Shown here: positions 45,931-56,880 of the stretch, one piece after another
How the letters are laid out: every line of letters begins with the position of its first letter
Position numbering within the stretch: the first letter of the stretch is position 1
NCBI GenBank assembly: GCA_021234155.1
Contig: JAJEKV010000330.1
Location: 62,001-126,000, forward strand
DNA length: 64,000 nucleotides
Source: Isoetes taiwanensis
Taxonomy: Eukaryota > Streptophyta > Lycopodiopsida > Isoetales > Isoetaceae
Direction of reading: 5' to 3'
Notes under the pieces: generated by a model
What the model saw: only the letters and a program-made list of their open reading frames with translations
Databases searched by the model: none
What the model was told of the DNA's origin: nothing
Translations under genes and position numbers: made by a program

Positions 45931-47880
45931 GCGAGGGAAGGGAATTTCCCTCTTTGGAAGGCAATCGTCGCATTCCTTTGGCACTTGCATTCGTTTCCCG
46001 GCAAGGCAGGTTCTTTTGTAGGTCCGGCCCTCATAGGTATGTAAGCCCTTCCTCTCAAGCTTAGGTTTTCGTAAGGTTTAGTAGATTTGCGTGGGGTTTT
46101 CAAAGCGTATATTGCATATACCTCCTCGCTCTTGGATCGCGGAGTTTACTAGATCTTTGAAATGTTTCATAACTTTTGGTAAGCTCTTAGAATCTTGTCA
46201 TATTTTCGGTTTTTATTCTTGAATCTAGCTCTCATTTTTGTTTATGTAATGTAGGTGCTTAGATGAGCTTAGAACCATCGCTTTTTGGTAATATTTGTGA
46301 AATATTGTGTAACCTATAGATATATTTTGTTCTTTCCTGAAATGTAACCGTATTTGTTGTTTTCTTTTGTCCTTTAAGTCGCGGATTTCAAGCCCTCAAG
46401 GCCTCGTAAGGATTCTAATTTTTCAACAAAAATCATGATATAAGCAAATCTATTCTTTACGCTTTGGCTCTAGAATTATGTGTTGTTTGGTCCGATGTAA
46501 TAAGAATTTTTTCTCACGTGATTTCGCTATTTCTTGGTTCTAATATTGTTCTTGTGGTAATGCAAAGTTAAAAATTTCTACTTAAATGAAATGTCGTTGC
46601 ATGCAACACATGTATTTTGTGGTTTGTGGATTCTCATGTTGATGCAAATTTATGGAGGGCATGTAAAAAGGTATTTCATTCACAATGCATGAAAATGAAG
46701 ATTCAAGAAGAAGATTTGTAGTATGAATATTTGTGTTGTGAAATTCTCAGACTTTTTTTTTGATGGCAGCTCGTTTCTATTCTATTATTTTATGGCGGCT
46801 CCATAAAAACATTGATCCGAACACAATATAATACTCAACATGTATCACTATGAAATGCTGTAGTCTATTTGTAATTTTGGTATAAATACATAATCCCTTA
46901 AAATATACGCAGGACATACTGAGGACGCTTGATGTCTATACAGAAAAATTACTAGAAATAATCTAGGACAGAAATTAGGTGAAATTCCCCCGACCTCGCT
47001 TTTTTTTGATTCAACAACTGCCTCGGAAAATCTAAGGCGGGTTGAATGGGGCAGCCCCAACACACCGCCTCAAGTTTATAGTGATCCAACGGTTCGCCTG
47101 ATCAATCTTGATCGCTGGTGTTTATGGAGCTATAACACATCGCTACTCCATAACACCCTATGATGTTATGAAATGAACGGATCCGCATCGATTTTGATAA
47201 TGATCTGATGGCCCAAAACTCTGGCAAGTTAGGTTAGGAGGACGCCAATTCTGCAGTTACTTCAAAAAAATTCGGGCCATCAATGGCAAGCTACGCCAAG
47301 ACACCCTCGCCATTTTGATGGCCTCAAATTTTTTTTCAAGAACACCCTACTGTATGCTATCTACTCCTTAAAACTGCTTACACTTTTCTATCGTGGAAGA
47401 TGTCCGGTGGTGGCGGCAACATTAGCTGGTTTTGTTGTTATTTTCAATCTTATCTTTACATGGTCTTTGACCTACCTGAACCGTAAGTTCTCTAAACTTA
47501 TTTGGTTTCAGTAGCTTTTTTATTTTCTAAGCCATGTGTTGCATATAATCCAGAAGCCTCAAGTTGTTCTATTCGAGGAAACACTTGCTGAAATAGAAGC
47601 TTAGTCGCTGAAGGTTTTGAATATAATCCAAATGCAAGGTTTTGAATATTCTACTTTTGGACAACATGATAAGCACTTTAAATGTCTACTAGCTATGCAA
47701 TCCACAAGGCCAACATCTGTAGAGAAAAAAAACATGGATCTCTATAGAATAACAAAACATGGACCCTTATAGATGTATCGCTGAATTTGTTGCCCATATA
47801 TTATAGATCTAATGCAGACATGCACAACCCTACTATTGAAATGCATAGAAACGGATAACGCTTGTAGCATGTCAATACAT
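45931..47880. other. No recognisable gene
   Basis: AT-rich sequence with short frames only; nothing supported. Confidence 0.4.
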
Positions 47881-47883
47881 CCG

Positions 47884-48100
47884 AGGAGATGGATGCATCG
47901 CATGTTAAAGAACAACAAGGTTACTATGAAGCATAGAGAGTTACTAACTCATGCAGAGATGGAAAGGAGATGGAAAGTTACTATCAAAATGTCATGCTGA
48001 ATACATCTGGAGGAGATGGATGCATTTCTGCATGTTAAAGAACAGCAAGGTTACTATGAAGCATGGAAAGTTACTAATCATGCAGAGATGGACAGGAAAA
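47884..48100. repeat. Tandem duplication of about 127 bp
   Basis: GGAGATGGATGCAT followed by CATGTTAAAGAACA(A/G)CAAGG starts at 47884 and 48011. The units share GTTACTATGAAGCAT. Confidence 0.85.
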
Positions 48101-50768
48101 TGTTATTTGGGTCTAAATAAAGTGCTTAATTGTTCAGAATAGAGCTGGGTCCTCTTGTTGGCAATGTGTGTCAAGGTTTCAAAATTTTGGGAGCCTTCAA
48201 AGATAAAAAGTCTTAATTGTAGTAGCAGATGCAATCTTTCTTTGTCATGATGCAAGGACTCATGAGTTATATAACATAATGTTGAGGGCCCCAAAATGAC
48301 GATGACATGATGTTGAGTAGTCTCATTGTTTCAAAATGCTGTGGGGTTCAAATCCTTCTCCAAAATTATGAAGCCTTTTATTTTCTAACATTTAATACAA
48401 CTATTTTTATAGTTCTATGCGTACAATTCATTCACTAGATTAATATATAATTGTAAGTTTTTTTGATTCATTATTTGTCAAATGCATCTCGAACGAAGCT
48501 TAAGTAGTTCAAAGATGATATGTCTAGGGTATGTAGGAATGGGTTGAAATATTTATCTAGCAATCAATTTGTTTGATATTGCAAAAAATAACCATTATGA
48601 CGTTTAGCTTTTGTATACTTATTATCTTTGATCACAAGACATACACGGCTTAATTAGTGTTACATTCTTAGTATGCCCAAATAGCTTTTTTTTGTTATGA
48701 ATGCAAGCCATAAATGTGTATAATAATATGCACAATTAGCTTTTTTTGGTATGAATGCAAGAAAATCATAAAGGTACATAGCACGCCTATATTTATGCCC
48801 AGACAATGCGAGGCACACATTTAGCCATATTTTTCAAGTGGAATACACATGTATCTCAAATGAGGTGTGCCTACTATAGTGTTTTTTTATTAATCCACAT
48901 TTTTAGGCATGAACGGCATGCACATATTCAGGTAATCTATTTTAAGTTTGACATATTATTATTCCACTAATGCAACGTCATCCAACAAAATACAGGGTTT
49001 TTATAGTTCCAATACAGCTATAGAGCCCAAAACTCAACTACCCTAATCTATTTCATCTACAACACAGGCTACTTTGCAATCCATCTTACAAACCTAACGT
49101 GATTTGGAATTTATGAGCTAATTATTGGTAATATTATAATAGAGTGAGCGTTGTAGAACCCCCCTGACATAGAGCTATAAGGATGTAGTTCTAAAACATC
49201 ACGTTCTCGTTGAATGGTTCTAAGAAGATATCATGAAGTATAAAATGAGTTTCTACACACTTTCGTGTTGAGTGACATTTATGACAACCTTCTATGTAGT
49301 TAACCACATTATACACTAGCTCCATTCTATGTCTATTTTGCCGATCCAACCGCTAGAGAGCTCCAAGAGTGGAGACGAAGGAGCCAAGTTATGATAGTGT
49401 GTGGCTCCGGTAGAGGAGGCATGAGAGAACCCTCATCCATATGCGTTTCGTGATGCGATCTTTGCTCTGATGACGTTCCATAGCCCATACACATTGTCGA
49501 GCAAGCCCCCATGGAGCCCTGGTGTCCAAACCGCCTCGGGTAGTCATATTCACGTCGATCGGGGATGCATAGGAGCCGAGCAATTTTGATTGAGTGGCAA
49601 AATATGACTTTCTATTATGATTTAAGCCACTTCACCCCCTCGCCATGGAGGGCAACCTCCTCGTCTAAAGACCTTTTTTTTTTGGCAAAAAGAAACGCGT
49701 TATTAACTTTGAAGCTAACTAGTTACTCGTGATTTTGGTGTTAGCCATTAGCTAACTACTAACTGCTAACTCCTAACTATGCTTATGGCTCCCTCTTGTT
49801 TCAGCTATGGTGGTTAGAAAATAAAGAATTTAATTTTTTGTGACATAGACTCGCCTTCGAAGCTCCTTTTGGGTATAACCGAGTTGATTAGGTTTCCTTA
49901 TTTTGAGTTCCCTTCTAGCCATTCAAAATTCTCGTTGCAAGAGCTCTTAAAATCTTGCTCTTAAATTCTTTAAATGCTATAACTTTGTATTAGATTCAAG
50001 CACTGAAACATGGCCGCATTTTGTATGCAAAAAAAAAACTTTTAAAATCTTTGTTTTAGTGCATTATGGGGCATGCGTTATTTTTAATGGTTTATATATT
50101 ATTCATGGTGTTTTTGAATTTTTTTTTTCCAACCAAAAACAAGATCTCCCATAACGTAAAGCTCAATAATAATAAAAGCTCAATAATAATAATTAAAAGC
50201 TCAATAATAAGAGTTTTTATACTGTAATTAAAAGCTCAATAATAATAATTTCTGTACATTAATCAAAAGAATTGCATTAGCATAGATGAAAACTTCTACA
50301 CGCACAATATCCTAATATAACCATGTAATTGTGAAGCCTCAATACTTCATTGACAGTGGTCTTTTATGGCAAAGAACATTTACATCTATAATGAATAGTT
50401 GTTTTTGCATCATAACAAACAAGCATGGATCTCATCTTCGACACTATGTTGGACTGCATCTCTAGAGCAATTATATGCTCTTAAGGATATGAGTACTTTT
50501 ATTATTTCTTATATGCTTCCAATCAGCTTGGCCTTACAGGCACCATGAATTGTTAATCCCCTAAAGCTTGGCATACTACATTGGAAATGCCCACACTTGT
50601 TAGCTGGAATCTTCTTCTATTTTGATCTGACATGTAGCTCTCAACAATGATTAGTAAATTCACATAACAATAGTTGAATTTGATGTTGAATGTATGCAAT
50701 TTGAGGTAAGGAAAAGGAAGCCATACCCTAAAGTTTTACCATATGCCCAAGGTAATGCGTTTAGGACA
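48101..50768. other. No recognisable gene
   Basis: AT-rich. Contains a short direct repeat of AGCTTTTTTT-GTATGAATGCAAG (48690 and 48741) and a run of AAAGCTCAATAATAATAA units at 50158-50250. No coding or RNA gene seen. Confidence 0.4.
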
Positions 50769-51512
50769 AAAGAGATTAGATGAATTACGTTCTGTTCAAC
50801 TCAACCTAGAGGAGAATTCTTACCATTCAACTCAACCTGAGGGACGTTTTATTTTGTTCCATTTCGCTTCTTTGTTAGGGTCGAAGGGCCCAAATTTTTT
50901 ATAATATAACAACTAACATAAAGTACTATTAATATTAATTAACATAAACCATTGGATCTAACACATTTGAATTATAAATCCCAAAAACCCCTTTGGTTTG
51001 GGTGCATATTCACACGGGGGGTAACTCCGGGCATCGAGAGCTGTTGGATGGGCATATTTGCCTTTTATTCCTCGATCAAGGCCATACATAACGACCCTCA
51101 TTTGTGGGGTATGCTTGTACAATTTTTTGTATACAGTATATTGAGGTTAGCAATATACTATAATGTTTGGGGGAATTTACTGAATGGTCTTGATTTTATA
51201 CATGTATTATACGATTTTAGGGGCTCTCGCTGCCCTATGTCACCCCCCGTGTGAATATGCACCCAAACCAAAGGGGGTTTCAGGGGGATTTATAATTCAA
51301 ATGTGTTAGATCCAATGGTTTATGTTAATTAATATTAATAGTACTTATGTGTTAGTTGTTATATTATAAAAAAAATTTGGGCCCTTCGGGCCCTAACAAA
51401 GAAGCAGGAAATGGAACAAAATAGCAAGAACCGTCCTCTAGGTTGAGTTGAATGGTAAGAATTCTCCTCTAGGTTGAGTTGAACGGTAACGTAATTCATC
51501 TAGTCTCTTTGC
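50769..51512. mobile_element. Long fold-back element, arms about 270 bp
   Basis: The left arm (50769-about 51035) and right arm (about 51222-51512) are near-perfect inverted copies. Landmarks: AGAGATTAGATGAATTACGT (50771) versus ACGTAATTCATCTAGTCTCT (51489); TTGTTAGGGTCGAAGGGCCC (50873) versus GGGCCCTTCGGGCCCTAACA (51380); GGGTGCATATTCACACGGGG (51000) versus its complement at 51244. The right arm holds an extra GGTTGAGTTGAA unit. A central spacer of about 190 bp has no gene. It resembles a MITE or Mutator-type element with long terminal inverted repeats. No clear target duplication seen. Confidence 0.85.
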
Positions 51513-52078
51513 TAAATAAATGTAAAGAAAAAAAAGGGAAAAACTACGATGATGTATAATAAAAGAGCAAGAAGAATGAGTAAAGAACCAAGTTGACAAG
51601 CAAAGAATGGTATAGAAACGGAATTTGATTCTTCACAACATTGTATCATGTATATGAATGGCATAAAAGCATAATTTTTCTCTATATCACAATAGCTATG
51701 AAGAGCAACTGCATTTTTTTAAATAGTTGTGCACCTAATTGTGTGCATAATTCAGGGAGGAGCGATGGCTTATAGCCATAGTAGACTTGGTCCGAATTTG
51801 AACCCGAGTTTAACCATCCATCATGACATGATAGCGTGGTCGGGACAATTGCACCAAAATAGAGTGTGTGAAGCTTCATTCATTCAAGATAAGAAATGTC
51901 TTAAGAGAACAAACAAGAATAAAATTAATATCGTCTATTTAATTGCAAAGCAATAATGAAAGCCACACTTACTGGATATGTAGCATTTGGAGCTTGGAGC
52001 CATCAGCTTCTCGTTCCACTAAATATCTGACCAGCAAGGCAAAACACATCATGTTATCGCCTAAATGCATGAACATGC
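51513..52078. other. No recognisable gene
   Basis: Nothing beyond short frames. Confidence 0.4.
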
Positions 52079-52201
52079 ACTAGCATCCAATACCTAGTGG
52101 AAAACATGATAGGCTTGCATATATCAGTCAAACAACACATGTACTAGCATCCAATACCTAGTGGAAAACATGATGGGCTTGCATATATCAGTCAAACAGC
52201 A
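52079..52201. repeat. 65-bp tandem duplication
   Basis: Units with TAGCATCCAATACCTAGTGG begin at 52081 and 52145 and continue through GCTTGCATATATCAGTCAAA. Confidence 0.9.
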
Positions 52202-53140
52202 GGGGTAAAAAATGATACACTTGAAAGCATATAGATGGCAAAACTTTGAAGCAGAATGTAATTCACTTGACAATTGCAGTTCGATTTTCCCAGATGACTA
52301 TTCTTGCAATTATCTTTTAGTGGCGTAATAGGCCTCTTTTGGAAATGTAATGCATGTTGCAACTTGCAAAGCACATCCATATTGATCCAATGACAAAGAA
52401 GAAAGATATGGTGAATCCTCGCTTTTCTTCCAAGCCATTCACAAAGCCAAAGGTGCAAATTTTTAACTTTGATGTTTTCAAGATTGTTTTATGTACCTGT
52501 TTTGTTCACCCTGAAACATCCGACTGATATGTTCCTTCAACTTGGGCTCTTGTAGAAGAAGGATTTGGCATGAAGCAATTAATAGTCCTACCAGATTGAA
52601 TCATTTTCTATGTATATCAAAGTGAAGACCATTTTCTGTATATACTAGATTGAACCGTCTATAACCTGCTGGAAATCAAGCAAACCCTGGCAAAGCTTTC
52701 TTCGGGCATCAGGCATCTGGAATAACAATCTATGGTTAACAATTGATGTAAATATGCAATTTAGCTTTAAAAGATACGCAACTTACCCTGGGCAAATGCT
52801 TGGATGTTATTAACACAACCATAACCTGCGGCCCTGTCATCGACCTACAAATCACAGGTCGAGTTTTATGTTTCCATCTTGGCTATAAGGAGGCTCAGAA
52901 TATGCAGCCGGCCGTGTCCCTGCGGCCGCTGCCCTGCCCTATAATCGCTAAAGCTGCAGGAAGTGGGGCAAGAAGAGCTACAAAAATAGGTTCGAATCCA
53001 TCTTCATCCTGTAGAATGATTTTGGAACGAAAAGGAAAAAGGTTTTCTGAAAAAAAAAGGGCGTTACAGGAGAGACATGCAAGAGGAACTCCACAGAGAA
53101 AAAATTCTGGAACTCACAAAACCTATTAGGCTGTACAATC

Positions 53141-53250
53141 CGGAATCCACCTAGTTGCACAAAAAATCCTGAGATGTGGCTCCTTTGCCTTTCCGGAATC
53201 CACGTAGTTGCACAAAAAATCCTGAGCTGTGGCTCCTTTGCCTTTGCCTC
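53141..53250. repeat. 53-bp tandem duplication
   Basis: CGGAATCCAC(C/G)TAGTTGCAC begins at 53141 and 53194. Both units end in TGGCTCCTTTGCCTTT. The surrounding 52202-54180 has no supported gene. Confidence 0.9.
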
Positions 53251-54181
53251 GTCGAGCCCTGAAAGAAGAAAATGTGAAGCAAACTCTAAATAACCCTAAA
53301 ATACTTTGTTCGATGCTTGCATGTTTGACTTTCGGATATGTAGAGAAATCATAGGTATAACCATTGAAAAATGCCACTAAATTTGGAGTGACAGTATGTG
53401 CACTCTAGATGTACCGATTAGTATGTCTCACCAAATACAGTCATCAAATCATATAAAAACTATTGGAAAAAAAGTACAAAAATACAAAAGAAACCCCCTG
53501 TCATAATGCTACATATAGAAGGTAAGAAGGTAGGTAATACAATACAAAATTGTCAATTTGCCCAATTTGTGGTTTGTGGTTCAGGAGTAGTAGTAGGCCT
53601 CGATTAATAAGAGGCGTGGATCGGATTGACGCCTATAATAAGTTTAGGCTGGTCGTGTTTAATATCCGGGTATATTCCAAAGATATACTTTCGGGGATAT
53701 CCCAAGTTTCCACATAACCAAGGGCTTGCCCTTATGGGAGACCCAAAAATAACATATGGGCCTTTATGACCATGTACTGCTAGCATAGCAGGATCTAGGC
53801 CTGGCTACCCACCTTTGAGTCGATACAGATAGTAGAGATGAAGAAGTTGATTCTGACCACCAACCCATCCTCCTGCAGGTGGATTGGAAGAGTGTTGGCA
53901 TGCCCATTGCTTCAATGTCTCGTGTGCCTCAGCTGCACTTATATTACGACCACCACAGAGGCCTATCTTGAGATGGCCACAACTCGACCTAGAGGGAATA
54001 CTGACTTCCCATGCTACAATAATGGATGCCCGCTAATCAATGTGCTTATGGCTGATGTTGATGACATATGCTTTGAAAGAAGCTGCCCACATGGGCACTA
54101 CCACCCCAATTCTGGGTCCACACCTAAAAACAACAGTAACAAAAAGACCACATGTCGTTGTTCCAAAAAATCTACATGTGG

Positions 54182-54624
54182 TTATGTGGAGGTGTGGTTT
54201 ATTAAGGAGGTGGTGTAGTTTTTTTTTATGGAGCTATAGTTTTTTTTTTTTGAAGTGTGTGGTCTTTTTGAGGTGTCGCTTTTTTAAAAAGAAGTGTTGC
54301 TTATTTTTTTTGAGGGGTGTTGTTTTTAAGAAGGTGTTGTTTTTGAGGTGTAGTTTATAACTAGGTGTAGTTTTTAAGTAGTCGCTTTTTTATGGAAGTA
54401 TAGTTTTTGAAGTGTGGTTTATAAGGAGGTATAGTTTTTAAGTGGTTGTTTTTAAGGAAGTATGGTTTTCTCAGTGGTATGATTTTTTTTAATCGAGGTG
54501 TTTTTTGAGGTGTCGTTTATAAGTGGGTGTAGTTTTTAAATAGCTGTTTTTAAGAAGTATGGTTTTTTTGAAGTGTGGTTTTATAAAGCGGGTGTAGTTT
54601 TAAGTTCTTCGCTTTTTAATGAAG
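54182..54624. repeat. G/T-rich degenerate minisatellite, left part
   Basis: Irregular units built from GGTGTAGTTTTTAAGTAG, AGTATGGTTTTT and GAAGTGTGGTTTATAA follow one another for about 440 bases. The open frames across it are composition artefacts. The same array resumes at 56128 after an inserted element. Confidence 0.8.
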
Positions 54625-56135
54625 TATGGTTTTTTTTTTTTTTGAGGTCAAGATATTTAAATTTTATTAATAAGTAAAACAGGTACACGACCTTTATTTG
54701 GTGGCTCCACAATAGGCCAGATATGCAAGATCTAAACATTGGTCACCAGATAGAAAGAAGTATCATCGAACATTCCAAAATCAGGAGTCTATAACACTGA
54801 TATGGATCTTCCCTACTTGAACGAAGATTGAGATCAATGTGTAAACTGTAACTGCAGCCATTTGAAGCTCACCACCCGACGATGCAAGCAATTGAAGGGC
54901 ATTGGGAGCAACTATCATTCGCAAGATTTACCGCCTAGAATCCATCCTGCAAACTTGTACTATAGAAGATCATGTCCCCGTTCCAAGTATGTACTGAGGG
55001 ACTCAATGCTCCCTCTTCCAACAATGCAAAAGATAATGCTGGCCTGCCCGCTAGAGGTGGTCAAATTGCTATTCAAAGCTCCTCCTACTACTAGCATAGG
55101 CCATAGTTGCAAAATGCTCAACTTCCTCACTGATCCGGAGTCAAGTTCCCCTTGGACACTTGAATAACAGCCCGTAAAAAAAGTCGCCAACGAGTAAAGT
55201 AACCTCGTCTCCCCCAAGATTCCTAAATCTCATCCCTTTCACTATCCAAAGAAGTTCAGAGCCATGCCCGTCCATAGAACCTAATTTCCCCTTGCTGGGA
55301 AAGGGGGAGGATGACATTGAAGTAGCCAAGACTAAGTTACATCTCAAGGTGCCACAACATAACAACAGAGTAACCAAAGATGCATCCGACATCTGCATTT
55401 CATAGACTTGCCCCCAGACCAACAAAATCGCAGCTCTTAAAGGGAAGGACAGACCCATTAAATGCAAACACGGTTGCATATTTACCTATAATGCCGCCTT
55501 TGTCATGAACTTCTGCAAGTGAACACGCCCGTGTTCTCCAATATCTATTTCTGGCTCAAAACCATCATAAAAACTTGCAATATATCAGTTGCATTCAACC
55601 CCAAGACTGCAGTGAGTGCAGCCAGAGCCACAATGGACATGGTTTTCCTATTGTTGCAAAGGAGTGCAACAAAAGAGGTTCAACCTACAAACTGAAAAGA
55701 CAAGCTTAAAATATGCTTCGAGCCCATAGCAAAGAGCCAACAAGAGAATGAGACAGAGGGCAAATTTTGAGCAAGGCTCAAAGATGCCCGTAGTCTTGAC
55801 ACACAAGTAACCGCTATATCTTTAGCCTATTGAAATTGGAATCCGGAGAAAAGGCAACAAAGACACTTCTACCGGCCAAAAATCTTATGCTATGATGGCA
55901 AAGCACTAGGAGCGAGCCCAACCCCACCATCAACTTCTAATGCACAAGATCCGAAGATGACCAGCAGACCGATCTTGCAACTATACCCAAGACCCGAGGA
56001 CAATGGCAGCAGCAGATCATGCTGCTCTTCTTGCTATGGCAACCATTCTTCGAGTTCGCGACGTTAACTGGCGACGCGCCTAAACGCCGCCAGAAACCCT
56101 AGACTGCCCGGCCTGCTTGTCGAAAATATGGTTTT
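54625..56135 (-). mobile_element. Retroelement inserted in the minisatellite (family shared with 5.4 kb)
   Basis: The plus-strand poly-T at 54630-54643 is the 3' tail, and the 5' end is near 56126. TATGGTTTT borders both sides (54626-54634 and 56128-56136), consistent with a target-site duplication, although the host array also contains this string. Inside, GGCTCCACAATAGGCC (54704) and minus-strand segments WNGDMIFYSTSLQD and GELQMAAVTVYTLISIFVQ match the copy at 5.36 kb. A minus-strand frame of 112 residues (55479-55141) is open but unrecognised. Stops occur elsewhere. Confidence 0.65.
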
Positions 56136-56420
56136 CGAAGTGGTGTAGTTTATAACTAGGTGTAGTATTTAAGAAGCTATTTTTAAGGAAATATGATTTT
56201 TTGGTGTGGTTTACATAACTAGGTATAGTTTTCACGTAGCTATTTTTTCAAAGTAAGTATGATTTTTTGAGGTGTGGTTTTAAGTAGGTGTAGTTTTTTT
56301 ATTTTTTTTTTTTTTAGAAAAGTGTGGTTTTCTCAAGTGGCTTAGTTTTTACGCCAGCCTATTTCTTAAGGAAGTATGGTTTTTTTTAGTCTATTTCTTG
56401 AGCAAAGCACCACCACCTGG
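56136..56420. repeat. G/T-rich degenerate minisatellite, right part
   Basis: Continuation of the array at 54182-54624, with AAGTGGTGTAGTTTATAACT and GTGTGGTTTTAAGTAGGTG units. Confidence 0.8.
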
Positions 56421-56502
56421 AATATTGTTTGTGTGCTCAACTTTGAGAATGTATCTTATTGTTTTACATTCGTGAAAAATAACTTCAACGGTTAGATCCA
56501 AC

Positions 56503-56880
56503 CACTACAAGAGAATGAGCAATTTTGTCGAAAAAATCGCCGACCGGTTTAGAGAGATTTTTTGCCCGGCGCATGTGCCGACGGTAACGCATTGATGATT
56601 ACTATTTTTGATGCTTTTTCCGACGATACCACGCCGGACATATTGTCACATAAATCGTTAGAAGCCTTCGCCACGTTAAGCGCCACATTAATCGCCGAAT
56701 ATACGCCAAATATGTATCGTCGTAAAAGCGCTTTAATTTCATGGGCCAAAATATCTGCGCCAAGAATAATCGTCAGAAAAAATGTGTCGATATGTCGCCG
56801 ATATATCATCAAATTTTTGCGCCGACTATTCGATACGCATCAGACTAATCGTCGATGGTGCTTTTCTAGGCTATTATTAC
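56503..56880 (+). mobile_element. CACTA transposon terminus with subterminal repeats
   Basis: CACTACAAGAGAA at 56503 matches the conserved terminal inverted repeat start of plant CACTA (En/Spm) transposons (CACTACAAGAAAA). The next 370 bases are packed with CGCCGAC / CCGACG / CGTCG-type motifs, typical of transposase-binding subterminal repeats, and are much richer in CpG than the surroundings. The opposite end (TTCTCTTGTAGTG) was not found to the right. The element is therefore truncated or extends beyond 64000. The open frames on both strands here reflect the repeats, not a gene. Confidence 0.6.

Noticed and set aside
48796-48830. Possible further Helitron 3' hairpin (TGCCCAGACAATGCGAGGCA)
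   Set aside because: It resembles the family hairpin, but pairing is poor and no CTAG follows; could be a decayed or miscalled copy but is too weak to call.
54040-54360. Open frame of 106 codons rich in Phe and Leu
   Set aside because: It is a direct product of the G/T-rich minisatellite, with no domain or start context.
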